The position numbers were made by a program, and so were the translations under genes. A DNA stretch of 64,000 bases. Origin: Heliophilum fasciatum. GTDB taxonomy: Bacteria; Bacillota; Desulfitobacteriia; Heliobacteriales; Heliobacteriaceae. Shown here piece by piece: positions 17,666 through 27,277 of this stretch (positions are counted from its first letter, which is position 1; every line of letters begins with the position of its first letter). The notes under the pieces are model-generated. The model was given only the letters and a program-made list of their open reading frames with translations. It was not told where the DNA came from and ran no database searches. The DNA lies in NCBI RefSeq assembly GCF_004341395.1, contig NZ_SLXT01000005.1, positions 62,001 through 126,000 of the forward strand. Direction: 5' to 3'.

Positions 17666-17694
17666 AGCTCGTTCGTTGGAACGGGCTTTTTTTT
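17666..17694 (+). terminator. Intrinsic terminator after spo0A
   Basis: The stem AGCTCGTTC / GAACGGGCT (one G-T pair) has a four-base loop and eight T residues. Confidence 0.85.
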
Positions 17695-17824
17695 ATTCTT
17701 TAGCCCTTTTCTCTAATTATTCGTTATGGTTCGGACCAAGAGCAGGAGTTTACTCTTTCGTTGGCGAAATCTTGCATATTCAGCTAGGGAGTGTACGTGC
17801 AGGGAGTTTAGGGGGAAATTAAGA

Positions 17825-19510
17825 ATGTTGCAGAACATGAAGTTAGCATCCCGGTTTATGTTAGCGATGATTCCGTTGTTGCTTCTCATGGTCGTCGGCA
17901 CTGTTTTGTTACCCGAAATGTTTATCAGTATTGCCGAACGCAATCTCATCGCTAAATCGAAAGAGTTGACGGCCCAGCAGGCTGATATCGGAACGTTTAT
18001 CAGCAATCACGTAACCGGTAGCCGACCTGATGACCCGACCTTCACGATCAAATATACCAGTGAAAAATTTCGGAACGCCAAAGATGCTCCTGATGATTGG
18101 GAAAAGGTAGTATTACAAAAATTACAAAGCAATCCGGCGCTGCAAGAATGGGAAGAAGTAGTGGAAGAGCGAGGCCTACGGGTGATGCGCTTTGTCAAGC
18201 CCCTATATATTGATGCTAACTGCTTACCTTGTCACGGTGAGCCGGCCGGGACACCGGATCCACTTGGACATATGAAAGAAGGCTATAAAGCCGGTGATTT
18301 TCGCGGTGCCATCAGCGTCAAAGCGAATCTGGAAGGACTTTCGCGTAACCAACAGTTGCTGATCACCTTGTTGGTGGCTACCGTAGTGACTATTTTGGTC
18401 GTTGTGGTTGTCTATCTGTTTTTCCGCAAATATGTGGTAAAGCCGATCGATGACATTACTCATGTGGTGAACGCAATGGCTGACGGTGATTTGCGGGCCA
18501 GGGCGCAAGTGCATCATAACGATGAAATCGGTGTCTTAACGACGCTGTTTAATAATATGGTGCAGGCACAGGCCGATATTGTCAGTACGGTCCGCAAGGC
18601 ATCGTTGGCCGTGGCCGAATCAGCCCAGCAGATGGAGGATTCGAGCAATCAAGTAGCCTATGTAGCCAATGAGGTGGCGTTAAATATTCAATCGGTTGCT
18701 GAGGATGCCGGTACGGGCAATATGTCGCTCAATGATGCCACGGCGTTGTTGGATCAATTGACCGAATTGATGCGGGCCACGCAGCGTCAAGCCGGTGCCT
18801 CGGCGGATGAATCGCAACGAACCTTGCTCGTCGCCCGTGAAGGCAAAGCGACGGTCAGCGAGACGGTAGAACGGATGAACCGGATCAAAGCAAGAACCAG
18901 AGAAACGGAAGAATTGATCAGCACGCTTAATGAGTATTCGGCGCAAATCGGTTCGATCACCGATACGATTACCGGGCTGGCCGCGCAAACCGATCTCCTG
19001 GCGCTTAATGCGGCCATCGAAGCGGCTCGCGCCGGTGAAGCCGGACGAGGATTTGCCGTAGTGGCCAATGAAGTACGCAATCTGGCGGAACAATCGAACC
19101 GTGAGGCGGAAGAGGTTGCCGCTCTCGTGGAAAAGATTGCCCAAAGTACGGACGCAGCCGTTGCGGCGACGCAACAAAGCCGGGTCGAAGTGGAGCAAGG
19201 GCAAGAAGTGGTGTTGCGAGCCGGCCAAGTATTTGATCGCGTAACCGATGCCGTTGATACGCTGGCCGGGGCAATGGAGCAGATTGTTCATAAAGCGGAT
19301 CAAGAGATGGAATCGCTGGATCGCTTTGTGCAGTTGATGCGTTCGATTGCGGTCATTATGGAAAACACAGCAGCCAATGCGGAAGAAGTTGCCGCTTCAA
19401 CGGAAGAGACGGCAGCTTCCATTGACACGATTGTCGCCAGTGCGAAAGAGTCGAGAGAGTTATCCGAGCAAATGCGCCATGCGGTGGAAAAGTTTAAGGT
19501 GGATCTGTAA
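17825..19510 (+). CDS. Methyl-accepting chemotaxis protein with c-type haem sensor domain
   Basis: The start is taken at ATG 17825 behind AGGGGGAAA; the open frame upstream has no ribosome site. The 561-residue product has TM1 (residues 10-32), an extracytoplasmic domain with a haem c motif CLPCH (Cys133, Cys136, His137) inside [19 protein letters not shown]2 (about 178-200), a HAMP domain and a long signalling coiled coil. The hairpin tip [20 protein letters not shown] and [12 protein letters not shown] is the standard kinase-control region. The sensor resembles the DUF3365/Tll0287-like haem domain. Such receptors sense redox state or diatomic gases; the ligand here is unknown. No che genes adjoin it; it is a monocistron between terminators. 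Confidence 0.88.
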   Translation: MLQNMKLASRFMLAMIPLLLLMVVGTVLLPEMFISIAERNLIAKSKELTAQQADIGTFISNHVTGSRPDDPTFTIKYTSEKFRNAKDAPDDWEKVVLQKLQSNPALQEWEEVVEERGLRVMRFVKPLYIDANCLPCHGEPAGTPDPLGHMKEGYKAGDFRGAISVKANLEGLSRNQQLLITLLVATVVTILVVVVVYLFFRKYVVKPIDDITHVVNAMADGDLRARAQVHHNDEIGVLTTLFNNMVQAQADIVSTVRKASLAVAESAQQMEDSSNQVAYVANEVALNIQSVAEDAGTGNMSLNDATALLDQLTELMRATQRQAGASADESQRTLLVAREGKATVSETVERMNRIKARTRETEELISTLNEYSAQIGSITDTITGLAAQTDLLALNAAIEAARAGEAGRGFAVVANEVRNLAEQSNREAEEVAALVEKIAQSTDAAVAATQQSRVEVEQGQEVVLRAGQVFDRVTDAVDTLAGAMEQIVHKADQEMESLDRFVQLMRSIAVIMENTAANAEEVAASTEETAASIDTIVASAKESRELSEQMRHAVEKFKVDL

Positions 19511-19521
19511 AAACGATTTCC

Positions 19522-19557
19522 GGCGTCGGTCATGACCTTGTCATGACTGACGCCTTT
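19522..19557 (+). terminator. Hairpin terminator after the chemoreceptor gene
   Basis: A 15-base stem (one G-T pair), GGCGTCGGTCATGAC against GTCATGACTGACGCC, has a three-base loop and only a short T run. Confidence 0.65.
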
Positions 19558-19667
19558 AGTCGCGTAACCGAGAAAGCCAAAAGGAATGACGAATTTAAGG
19601 TAGTGATGAGCGTGAACGGTACCATGAGCACGAAGGCACTACATACGGGGAGAGGTGGCTTGAGCGA

Positions 19668-20870
19668 ATGGAACGCTTTTTGCCATTAAATCGGTCGTTG
19701 CTTTTGCTTCGGCTGATGGTTGTTGGATTAGTTTTGTTTTATGCACTTTTGCAGCCCCTTCAACCGGTAGGAAACCATGCTATGATATGGGCGTTGATTT
19801 TTTTCGCCTACTCATTGCTGGCAGGAGTACTGTGGCACTGGCGGATTGTGGTTCACCGTAAAATTGTTCTGGCTTTATGGATCTTGGATGTACTGTGGTT
19901 ACCCTGGTGGATTGCCCAGACCGGTCACTGGCAAAGTGATTTTTTCCTTGCCTATCCGCTGCTTTGTTTTGGCACGGCCATCTATTTTTCACGGTGGTCA
20001 GCGACGATCCTCGTCGGTACGTCCTTTTTGTTATGTCTCTCCCTTAGTGGCGTTGCCTATGGAACCGAAAACTGGCAAATTCTCCTCTGGCGGGGATTGA
20101 TCTTTATCCTTAGCGTATACATGGGGCAAGTTTTTGCCGAGCGGTTTTGTACAGGCCATGAGCGCTTTAGTTTTTGGAATGAGGGAGAGTCACGCAGAAA
20201 TACAGATAAGATTAACCGGTTGTGTTTGGCGGCTTCGAAGAAGGATCTGTACTGGTCCATGGTGCAAGTGTTTACAGCGACGATGGATGCGAAGGATTCC
20301 GATACGCGCGGTCATTCGGAATATGTACGGCGCTATGTCCAGTTACTGGCGAAAGAGATGAACCTTTCGCCGGTGGAGCAAGAGCAGGTGGCCTTAGCGG
20401 CGATTTTGCATGATATCGGTAAGATTTGTATCAGCCAATCGATCTTACGTAAACCCGGTAAGTTAACCAATGCTGAATATGCCGAGATCAAGATGCATGT
20501 AACGATTGGTGAGCAGATTATTTCGAAAGTCCCCTCGTTACGTCATTTAACGCCGATGATTGCGGGGCATCATGAGTGGTATAACGGTAAGGGTTACCCA
20601 GAAGGATTAAAAGGTGAAGAGATTGCTTTGGGTGCGCGGATTATTTCGGTGGTTGACACCTTCGAAGCGATGACGGCCAACCGGGTCTACCGCAAAGCGT
20701 TGCCGCGTGCTCACGCGTTAGCTGAACTGGCCCGGGGCCGCGGCACCCAGTTTGACCCTGTGGTGGTCGATGCTTTTCTGGCCTTGGAAGCCAAAGGGAA
20801 GCTCGATGAAGTGACGATGAATGATGAGGAAGAAGAACAAATGGAAGGAAGTGTAGCGGCCGTTGATTAA
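19668..20870 (+). CDS. Membrane HD-GYP domain phosphodiesterase
   Basis: The 400-residue protein has about six hydrophobic helices in residues 10-165 (an integral-membrane sensor without a recognised motif) and a C-terminal HD-GYP domain. All metal and signature residues are visible: HSEYVRRY, LHDIGKI, KMHVTIGEQI, HHEWYNGKGYP and DTFEAMTANRVYRK. HD-GYP proteins hydrolyse cyclic di-GMP, some also cyclic GMP-AMP. The tail is acidic (NDEEEEQMEG). Its stop codon lies within the first codons of the next gene, so it is coupled to the M20 peptidase. What the membrane part senses cannot be read. Confidence 0.85.
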   Translation: MERFLPLNRSLLLLRLMVVGLVLFYALLQPLQPVGNHAMIWALIFFAYSLLAGVLWHWRIVVHRKIVLALWILDVLWLPWWIAQTGHWQSDFFLAYPLLCFGTAIYFSRWSATILVGTSFLLCLSLSGVAYGTENWQILLWRGLIFILSVYMGQVFAERFCTGHERFSFWNEGESRRNTDKINRLCLAASKKDLYWSMVQVFTATMDAKDSDTRGHSEYVRRYVQLLAKEMNLSPVEQEQVALAAILHDIGKICISQSILRKPGKLTNAEYAEIKMHVTIGEQIISKVPSLRHLTPMIAGHHEWYNGKGYPEGLKGEEIALGARIISVVDTFEAMTANRVYRKALPRAHALAELARGRGTQFDPVVVDAFLALEAKGKLDEVTMNDEEEEQMEGSVAAVD

Positions 20871-21981
20871 TCGGGAACGGATGATTCGTGATTTTGTTCA
20901 ACTATGTGCGATTCCTTCGCCGGGCGGGCGGGAACGACAAGTGGCCGATGTGTTAACGGCGATGATCACGGCGCTGGGACTGTCGGTCGAAGAAGATGAT
21001 GCCGGTGCCAAGATTCCCGGTGACTGCGGGAATCTTTTGGTGCGTATTCCCGGAAGCGGACCGGGACCGACTCTGCTATTGAGCGCCCATATGGATACGG
21101 TAGCGGTGACCGGGCCGGTAGTACCGGTGGTAGAAAACGAATACATTCGATCCGATGGCACGACGATTTTGGGGGCTGATGACAAGGCCGGGATCGTGGC
21201 GATCCTGGAAGCGGTACGAGTATTGCAAGCAACGGGCGAACCCCATCCGCCGCTGGAACTGCTGTTTACCGTACAGGAGGAAGGCGGTTTAAAAGGGGCG
21301 AAAGCGTTTCAATTAGAACGGCTCCAAGCCAAGATGGGCTATGTCCTGGATGCGTCAGGTCCGGCAGGAACGATTATTGTCAGCGCACCGTCACAGAATA
21401 ATATCACGGCTACGATTCAAGGCCGGGCGGCCCATGCCGGGATTGCGCCGGAGGAAGGCATCAGCGCCATTGAAGTGGCGGCGCAGGCCGTACAGATGAT
21501 GAAGCTGGGCCGTATTGATGAGTGGACGACGGCCAACCTCGGCAAAATTCAGGGTGGTACTGCGACTAACATTGTGCCGGAACGGGTGCTGATTCATGGG
21601 GAAGCGCGCAGTCGGCAACAGCCTCGGCTGGACATTCAGACGGCGCACATGATCGATTGTTTTCAGCAGGCAGCAGCGCTACGGGGAGCAAAAGCGGACG
21701 TGCAAACGACCAAAGTTTATGCCGGTTTTGAATTGACTGCTCAAGATCCGGTGGTCGCGCTGGCCATGAAAGCGGCTGAAGAGTTAGGGGTATCGCCGAC
21801 ATTGGCGGCGCTTGGTGGTGGCTCTGATGCGAATATTTTCAATGAAGGTGGCTTACCGACGGCGACGCTGGGGATTGGCATGCAAAAGGTACACACACCG
21901 GAGGAATTTATTCGTATTGATGATTTGATTATCAATGCCCGCTATTTGTTAGCGATCATTCGCTTGGCGGGACGAAAATGA
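20863..21981 (+). CDS. M20 family metallopeptidase (peptidase T-like)
   Basis: A 372-residue zinc peptidase or deacylase. Metal ligands are recognisable: LLSAHMDTVAVTG (His, Asp), GADDKAGIVAILEA (bridging Asp), FTVQEEGGLKGAKAF (catalytic and ligand Glu), VLDASG and a His near the end in GMQKVHTPEEF. A dimerisation insert is in the middle (AAHAGIAPEEGISAIEVAAQ). It is close to PepT and the YqjE group of Bacillus. I take the TTG at 20863, which overlaps the end of the HD-GYP gene and follows AAGGAAG; ATG 20881 is an alternative. Substrate unknown. It is followed by nudF after 25 bases. Confidence 0.85.
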   Translation: MINRERMIRDFVQLCAIPSPGGRERQVADVLTAMITALGLSVEEDDAGAKIPGDCGNLLVRIPGSGPGPTLLLSAHMDTVAVTGPVVPVVENEYIRSDGTTILGADDKAGIVAILEAVRVLQATGEPHPPLELLFTVQEEGGLKGAKAFQLERLQAKMGYVLDASGPAGTIIVSAPSQNNITATIQGRAAHAGIAPEEGISAIEVAAQAVQMMKLGRIDEWTTANLGKIQGGTATNIVPERVLIHGEARSRQQPRLDIQTAHMIDCFQQAAALRGAKADVQTTKVYAGFELTAQDPVVALAMKAAEELGVSPTLAALGGGSDANIFNEGGLPTATLGIGMQKVHTPEEFIRIDDLIINARYLLAIIRLAGRK

Positions 21982-22006
21982 TGATCAGGGGAGAAAGGCT
22001 GAGAGC

Positions 22007-22558
22007 ATGGAACACTTAAAAGAGAAAATGCTGGAAAAGGGGATCGTTTTTGAAGGAAATATACTGACCATTCGCTATGACCGGGTGACCTTACCGGACG
22101 GAGCTGTGCGAACGCGGGAGTTTGTGGAGCATCCGGGGGCCGCGGCGATTGTGCCATTGACGGCGCAGGGCGAGGTGATTCTCGTCCGGCAATGGCGTTA
22201 TCCCATTGGCCAGGTCGCCATTGAGATCCCTGCCGGTAAGTTAGATCTTGATGAAGATCCACTGGAGTGTGCCAAGCGGGAACTGGAAGAGGAAACGGGG
22301 TTTGCGGCGCGCCGTTGGCAACATATGCTCAGTTTTTATACAAGTCCCGGTTTTTCCGATGAGGAGTTACATGTGTATCTGGCGCAGGATTTAAAGGTTT
22401 CCAACGCGCGGCCTGATGATGATGAGTTTGTGGAACCGCTGGTGGTGCCGCTGGCGGCGGCGCTGGAGATGATCGCTACCGGCGAGATTGTCGATGCCAA
22501 ATCGATTATCGGCCTTTATCATGCGGCACGGATGTTTCAAGCGGATAAGGAGCGCTAG
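22007..22558 (+). CDS. nudF: ADP-ribose pyrophosphatase (Nudix hydrolase)
   Basis: A 183-residue Nudix protein. The full box is present: GKLDLDEDPLECAKRELEEE followed by TGF, fitting Gx5Ex7REUxEExGU. The N-terminal strands (FEGNILTIRYDRVTLPDG, REFVEHPGAAAIVPL) and the downstream SFYTSPGFSDEELHVYLA are those of the ADP-ribose pyrophosphatase group, which hydrolyses ADP-ribose to AMP and ribose 5-phosphate. ATG 22007 follows GGGGAGAAAGG. It sits upstream of spoIIM, a common Firmicute neighbour. Confidence 0.9.
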   Translation: MEHLKEKMLEKGIVFEGNILTIRYDRVTLPDGAVRTREFVEHPGAAAIVPLTAQGEVILVRQWRYPIGQVAIEIPAGKLDLDEDPLECAKRELEEETGFAARRWQHMLSFYTSPGFSDEELHVYLAQDLKVSNARPDDDEFVEPLVVPLAAALEMIATGEIVDAKSIIGLYHAARMFQADKER

Positions 22559-22649
22559 GATGTAACCGGTCTGTAGCGACCCTTCTTGTCATACTGTATG
22601 GTAAGGCTGTCCACCAGCCTGAACCAGAAGTAGACAAGGGGCGGGATGC

Positions 22650-23291
22650 ATGGGAGAACGAGTTGCGTCAGTGATGCGCTATCACCTGCGCAGTCATTGG
22701 GGATTTTATTTGATCACTTTGTTGGTGATTGCGGCAGGCATTGCTGTTGGCTCGATCGGCGTGACCTTGCTGCCGGCAGAGCAAGCGGAAGAATTGCGGA
22801 TGCAACTGGGAACGGCCTTGGCCGGTTTGGCGGAACTGGATGAGCCCCGGTTGGTCTGGCAAGCCGTCGGACAAAATCTATTGTCGGTAGGATTGGTTTT
22901 GTTTCTCGGTCTTACCGTGATCGGTGTTCCGGCGGTGTTGCTGTTTTTGCTTTTTCGCGGAGCTGTCCTTGGTTTTTCCGTCGGTATCCTTTTGATGTCG
23001 CGGCCAACGGATGGGTTATGGATGGCTTTGGTGGCGCTGTTGCCGTCGTTGTTATTATTTTTACCGGCATTAACGGTGACGGCTGTGGCAGCATTGATCT
23101 TTTCGCTCTGGTGGATTCGAGGACGGCAGGGACAAGAGACAACGATTTCTTTGCTCAAAGCCTTAGGGCTTTATCTGGGCATTGCTTGTATCTTGTTGAC
23201 GGTGGCGGCTTTTGCCGGGTTCTGTGATGCCTATGTTACGCCGGTCTTGTTGGGGCGATTTTTTACACCTGTTGTACCGGCGGTGAATTGA
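22650..23291 (+). CDS. spoIIM: Stage II sporulation protein M
   Basis: SpoIIM is part of the SpoIID-SpoIIM-SpoIIP machine that drives septal thinning and engulfment in the mother cell. The 213-residue protein has the family layout: a first membrane helix (about residues 19-42), an external loop with an amphipathic segment, and four further helices (VLFLGLTVIGVPAVLLFLLF, GAVLGFSVGILLM, ALLPSLLLFLPALTVTAVAA, and a final one). The start ATG at 22650 follows GGGGCGGG; an ATG four bases earlier is in another frame. Upstream, CATACTGT (22590-22597) is close to a SigE -10 but lacks a -35. Confidence 0.9.
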   Translation: MGERVASVMRYHLRSHWGFYLITLLVIAAGIAVGSIGVTLLPAEQAEELRMQLGTALAGLAELDEPRLVWQAVGQNLLSVGLVLFLGLTVIGVPAVLLFLLFRGAVLGFSVGILLMSRPTDGLWMALVALLPSLLLFLPALTVTAVAALIFSLWWIRGRQGQETTISLLKALGLYLGIACILLTVAAFAGFCDAYVTPVLLGRFFTPVVPAVN

Positions 23292-23294
23292 CGG

Positions 23295-23468
23295 TTATTC
23301 GCCGGGATAAAGTTCCCAAGCGGGTCGAATGCTGCCGCTTGACAAACTTGACGGTGGCGAAGGATTCGATGGTGCAGCGGCGGGCCCTTGGCGCGGTGGA
23401 TTGCTCGGTAGCGTTTTATCCATGGTCAGGCTCCGGCTGATGGAAAGGCTGTTGCGCCGGCGATTCAT
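23295..23468 (-). CDS. Small Pro/Ser-rich ORF with a strong ribosome site (57 residues)
   Basis: I do not recognise this. On the minus strand, TTGGAGGG lies six bases before ATG 23468, and the frame runs 57 codons to TAA at 23295. The product starts with a basic stretch MNRRRNSLSISRSL, continues with many Pro and Ser (PSNPPRQGPAAAPSNPSPPS) and ends in RPAWELYPGE. It has no membrane helix and looks disordered. It converges on spoIIM with only three bases between the stops and no terminator. The 325-base stretch between spoIIM and the next plus-strand gene otherwise holds nothing but an inverted repeat at 23504-23527. Its reality rests on the ribosome site and the open frame. Confidence 0.4.
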   Translation of the reverse strand: MNRRRNSLSISRSLTMDKTLPSNPPRQGPAAAPSNPSPPSSLSSGSIRPAWELYPGE

Positions 23469-23503
23469 GATTATCCCTCCAATTGTAGATTTTTGATGCT
23501 AGT

Positions 23504-23527
23504 GTAACCGTTGTATGGAGCGGTTAC
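23504..23527. repeat. Perfect 7-base inverted repeat GTAACCG-N10-CGGTTAC
   Basis: It lies about 36 bases upstream of the start of the minus-strand small ORF and about 90 bases upstream of the xerD region. It may be an operator or a small RNA stem; no T run follows on either strand. Confidence 0.35.
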
Positions 23528-23616
23528 GCAGTGGCAAGGGTGGTAAATGAAGGTCCGTCTCTTTGCGAGCCACGGTGCATACATTCGTAGCACACTGTGG
23601 CGAAGAGGTGGTCGCA

Positions 23617-23802
23617 ATGAAGGGATGGCGGCGGTACGGGCTCTATGCTTTGTTGCTGTTGTTGCTGACTGGTTTTTTATGGGGATCGTGGTCCTTAGGA
23701 TGGCGTGTGGCTGTGGAAGTGCCGAAAGAGGAGCGGCCTTCCGGTCAACCAATGCGGGTTGATCGTTCACTTGCTGAATTATGGCGCGATTGGCGGGATT
23801 GA
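23617..23802 (+). CDS. Small membrane protein upstream of xerD (YqzK-like position)
   Basis: A 61-residue protein with one transmembrane helix (residues 8-28, YGLYALLLLLLTGFLWGSW) and a short charged tail ending in LAELWRDWRD. ATG 23617 follows AGAGGTGG. In Bacillus a small membrane protein, YqzK (DUF4227), lies just before xerD, and the size, topology and place agree; sequence similarity cannot be checked here. The frame can be extended 18 codons upstream without a ribosome site. It ends 25 bases before the xerD start. Confidence 0.55.
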   Translation: MKGWRRYGLYALLLLLLTGFLWGSWSLGWRVAVEVPKEERPSGQPMRVDRSLAELWRDWRD

Positions 23803-23827
23803 GTTAGGGCAAAGGGGGAAATGGGAA

Positions 23828-24751
23828 TTGCCCCATCAGGAAACGTATTTAACCTATTTGGCCGTAGAGCGGGGTTTGGCCGCCCATACCATTGCAGCCT
23901 ATCGCCGCGATTTGCGCGATTGGGCTGCTTTTTTGATCGCCCGCGGTGGGGAAAGCGTGGTGGAAGTGGAGCGTTCCCATGTACAAGCCTATCTCTACGA
24001 TTTGCATCGTCGGGGTTTGCAGTCCACAACGCGGGCGCGGCGGTTGGCGGCATTAAAAGGTTTTTATCGATTTTTGCTGGATGAAGGTACGATCGAGGCC
24101 GATCCGACGGTGCTGCTGGCCGGGCCGAAACTACCGCGCCACTTGCCGCAGGTATTAAATGCAGCGGAGATCAAAACGCTGCTGGAAAGTCCGCCGATGA
24201 CGCTGCGGGGAATTCGTGATCGGGCGATGATGGAAACACTCTATGCCACAGGGTTACGTGTCAGTGAACTGGTGTCGCTGCGCACCGATCAAGTGAGCTT
24301 GGACGTTGGTTTTGTGCAGGTGATCGGCAAGGGGAACAAGGAACGGGTGGTGCCGCTGGGGCGCATGGCTGTGGCGGCCATTGAAGCCTACTTACGGCGG
24401 GTTCGCGGGGAATGGATCCGGCGACCTGGAGAAAAGGCGTTGTTTTTAACGCGGCGCGGTGGGCCGATGACGCGGCAAGGTTTCTGGAAATTGCTGAAGG
24501 CCTATGCCAAAGCGGCCGGGATCCAAAAGGAACTGACGCCCCATACACTGCGTCACTCTTTTGCGACGCATTTGCTGGAAAACGGAGCTGATTTGCGGGC
24601 GATTCAAGAGATGCTCGGCCATGCCGATATTGGCACGACGCAGATCTATACGCATGTGACGGTGAAGCGATTGCGTACGGTCTATGATGCCAGTCATCCC
24701 CGGGCGCGCTTACGGGTGGTGAAACGCTCCACCAAGACGCAGCCTGATTGA
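23828..24751 (+). CDS. xerD: Tyrosine recombinase XerD
   Basis: A site-specific recombinase that resolves chromosome dimers at dif with XerC. The N-terminal SAM-like domain reads [20 protein letters not shown] and the catalytic domain carries Arg in [14 protein letters not shown], Lys in [34 protein letters not shown], and the Tyr in TTQIYTHV. I place the start at TTG 23828, nine bases after AGGGGG, giving 307 residues as is usual; the frame opens 41 codons earlier but overlaps the previous gene. The position before deoB and dacF matches Bacillus xerD. Confidence 0.9.
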   Translation: MPHQETYLTYLAVERGLAAHTIAAYRRDLRDWAAFLIARGGESVVEVERSHVQAYLYDLHRRGLQSTTRARRLAALKGFYRFLLDEGTIEADPTVLLAGPKLPRHLPQVLNAAEIKTLLESPPMTLRGIRDRAMMETLYATGLRVSELVSLRTDQVSLDVGFVQVIGKGNKERVVPLGRMAVAAIEAYLRRVRGEWIRRPGEKALFLTRRGGPMTRQGFWKLLKAYAKAAGIQKELTPHTLRHSFATHLLENGADLRAIQEMLGHADIGTTQIYTHVTVKRLRTVYDASHPRARLRVVKRSTKTQPD

Positions 24752-24783
24752 TGGTGCAAATAACAGTAAATGAGGTGTTGGCG

Positions 24784-25947
24784 ATGGGAAAACGGGCGAT
24801 TTTTTTAGTGATGGACAGCGTAGGGATCGGGGAACTGCCTGATGCGGACCAATACGGTGATCAGGGAAGCCATACCTTGGGGCACACGGCGGAAGCATTG
24901 GGCGGCTTGGCTTTGCCGGTGTTGGCTTCGTTGGGGCTGGGACGGATTGCAGCGATTGCCGGTGTTCCTGCTGTGGCGCAGCCCCAGGCGGCTTATGGCA
25001 AAATGGCGGAACGTTCGCCCGGTAAAGATACAACTACCGGTCATTGGGAACTGGCCGGATTGATTCTGGAACAGGCCTTTCCTGTCTATCCCCAGGGATT
25101 TCCGGCGGCGATCATCGACGCTTTTGAGCAGGCCATCGGGCGCAAGACACTGGGGAATGTGGCAGCTTCCGGGACGGAGATTATCCAGCGTTTAGGGGCT
25201 GACCATGAGCGGACAGGCTATCCGATCGTGTATACGTCGGCTGATTCGGTGTTTCAGATTGCTGCCCATGAAGAGGTCATCCCGCTGGAAGATCTGTATC
25301 GGTACTGTGAAACAGCCCGGCAACTGTTAACAGGCGCCCATGCCGTCGGGCGGGTGATTGCCCGTCCCTTTACCGGGAAAGCCGGCGCCTATGTGCGCAC
25401 GGCCAATCGTCATGATTACTCGCTGCAGCCGCCGGGACCGCTTATGCTGGAACGGGTACAGGAGGCGGGCATGACCGTGGCGGCTGTCGGTAAAATGGCC
25501 GATATTTATGCCGGACGGGGCATCACCGAGCGTCGAGCCAGCCGATCGAATAGGGAGGGCATCGATCAGACGCTGGCGTTAATGGGAGAAGTGGAAAGCG
25601 GGCTCATCCTGACGAACCTCGTTGATTTTGATATGTTATTTGGCCATCGCAACGATCCGGTGGGCTATGGCCGGGCGTTGGAGGATTTTGACCGGCGGCT
25701 GCCGGCGATTCTGGCGGCGCTACGGCCGGACGATCTGCTGGTGATCACGGCCGATCACGGTTGTGATCCGACAACAGCATCAACCGATCATTCCCGGGAG
25801 TATGTGCCGGTGTTCTTAGCCGGCTCGGCCGTTCAACCGGTCGATGTGGGCACACGGACCACCTTTGCCGATGTGGGCGAGACCATATTAGCGTGGCTGG
25901 GTCTCAAGCCGCTCGGTACCGGTGCGGTGATGCGCGTTTGGAGGTAA
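24784..25947 (+). CDS. deoB: Phosphopentomutase
   Basis: Interconverts ribose or deoxyribose 1- and 5-phosphates in nucleoside salvage. It is a 387-residue alkaline-phosphatase-fold enzyme: metal site [18 protein letters not shown], phosphorylated Thr region [28 protein letters not shown] and [23 protein letters not shown] 24784 follows GAGGTG; an ATG 12 codons upstream lacks a ribosome site. It is followed within five bases by the pyrimidine nucleoside phosphorylase gene, and together they form the ribose 1-phosphate branch. Confidence 0.95.
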   Translation: MGKRAIFLVMDSVGIGELPDADQYGDQGSHTLGHTAEALGGLALPVLASLGLGRIAAIAGVPAVAQPQAAYGKMAERSPGKDTTTGHWELAGLILEQAFPVYPQGFPAAIIDAFEQAIGRKTLGNVAASGTEIIQRLGADHERTGYPIVYTSADSVFQIAAHEEVIPLEDLYRYCETARQLLTGAHAVGRVIARPFTGKAGAYVRTANRHDYSLQPPGPLMLERVQEAGMTVAAVGKMADIYAGRGITERRASRSNREGIDQTLALMGEVESGLILTNLVDFDMLFGHRNDPVGYGRALEDFDRRLPAILAALRPDDLLVITADHGCDPTTASTDHSREYVPVFLAGSAVQPVDVGTRTTFADVGETILAWLGLKPLGTGAVMRVWR

Positions 25948-25951
25948 GGTG

Positions 25952-27277
25952 ATGACGATCTATGAGATCATTGCTAAAAAACGTGACGGCGGGGAATTGA
26001 CACCGGCGGAGATTCGTTTTTTTATCGACGGCTATGTGAAGGGCACCGTGGCCGATTATCAAGCAGCCGCTTGGTGCATGGCCGTTTTTTGCCGGGGAAT
26101 GACGGCAGGGGAAACGGCAGCGTTGACGGAGGCGATGGTCGCTTCCGGTGAGACGCTCGATCTGCAGGGGATTGCCGGAACGACGGTGGACAAGCACAGC
26201 ACCGGCGGTGTTGGTGATACAACGACGCTGATCGTGGCACCACTCGTTGCGGCCATGGGCATTCCGGTGGCGAAGCTCTCGGGACGCGGTCTTGGCCATA
26301 CGGGGGGAACACTGGATAAGCTGGAGAGTATCGCCGGCTTCGACGTCCAGATGGACCAGGCGCGGTTTGTGGCGCAAGTGCAAGCGATCGGCTTGGCTGT
26401 GGCCGGTCAGACCGCTCAACTGGTGCCTGCGGACCGGCTGCTGTATGCGCTCCGTGATGTGACGGCTACTGTCGAGTCGGTGCCGCTGATTGCGGCGAGC
26501 ATCATGAGCAAAAAATTGGCTGCCGGCTGTCAAGCCATCATGCTCGATGTCAAAGTCGGTCACGGCGCTTTTATGAAATCACAGGCCGAAGCGGAGGAAC
26601 TGGCACGGGCCATGGTGGCCATCGGCGAAAAACTGGGCCGCCGGACCATGGCGCTGTTGACCAAGATGGATCAGCCGCTGGGTAATGCTGTCGGCAATGC
26701 ACTGGAAGTGGAAGAAGCCGTAGCGATTCTGGAAAATCGCACTCTCTATGGGCGCGGCCGAGTATCGCCGGATCTGCGGGAAGTCAGCTTAGCTTTGGCC
26801 GCGCGCATGGCTTGGCTGGCCGGCAAGGCCGAAACGGTAGCACAAGGCCGAATGATGGCGGAAGAGGCACTACGCTCGGGGGCGGCTTTAGCGAAATGGG
26901 CTGCTTTGGTCGAGTCGCAAGGCGGCACCTGGCTGGGCGGTGAGCGGCTGGCCGAGTCGTTACCGCAAGCGCAGGAGAATTGCCGGATCGGCGCACCTGT
27001 CGATGGGTGGATTGGCGCCATCGACGGGCTGGCCATCGGCCGCGCTGCCGCTAGCTTAGGTGCCGGACGGGTGAAAAAAGGCGATCCCGTGGACAGCGCT
27101 GTGGGCATTGTGCTCCATAAGCGGATCGGTGATCCCGTAGGGGCCGGTGAATGTGTAGTGGAGCTTTGGCACAACGGCCGTGGTGTTACCGAGGCGCAAG
27201 CGCTGGTCAAAGGGGCCTATCAATGGGCAACGGGCCCGGTGGCGAAACCGCCCTTGATTTTGGGCGAGATCCGATGA
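25952..27277 (+). CDS. pdp: Pyrimidine-nucleoside phosphorylase
   Basis: Phosphorolyses uridine, deoxyuridine and thymidine to base and (deoxy)ribose 1-phosphate, the substrate of DeoB. The family signature is complete: GTTVDKHSTGGVGDTTTLIV, then KLSGRGLGHTGGTLDKLESI. It has an N-terminal helical domain, a central domain with DVKVGHGAFMKSQ, and a C-terminal barrel-sandwich segment. Length is 441 residues. ATG 25952 sits seven bases after GGAGG; a GTG one codon earlier is closer to it. The stop overlaps the next ATG by four bases. Confidence 0.94.
   Translation: MTIYEIIAKKRDGGELTPAEIRFFIDGYVKGTVADYQAAAWCMAVFCRGMTAGETAALTEAMVASGETLDLQGIAGTTVDKHSTGGVGDTTTLIVAPLVAAMGIPVAKLSGRGLGHTGGTLDKLESIAGFDVQMDQARFVAQVQAIGLAVAGQTAQLVPADRLLYALRDVTATVESVPLIAASIMSKKLAAGCQAIMLDVKVGHGAFMKSQAEAEELARAMVAIGEKLGRRTMALLTKMDQPLGNAVGNALEVEEAVAILENRTLYGRGRVSPDLREVSLALAARMAWLAGKAETVAQGRMMAEEALRSGAALAKWAALVESQGGTWLGGERLAESLPQAQENCRIGAPVDGWIGAIDGLAIGRAAASLGAGRVKKGDPVDSAVGIVLHKRIGDPVGAGECVVELWHNGRGVTEAQALVKGAYQWATGPVAKPPLILGEIR

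Noticed and set aside
19558-19667. Cyclic di-GMP riboswitch before the HD-GYP gene
   Set aside because: The conserved core of the class I aptamer is absent.
22590-22597. SigE promoter of spoIIM
   Set aside because: CATACTGT resembles a -10, but no -35 is found at 13-15 bases.
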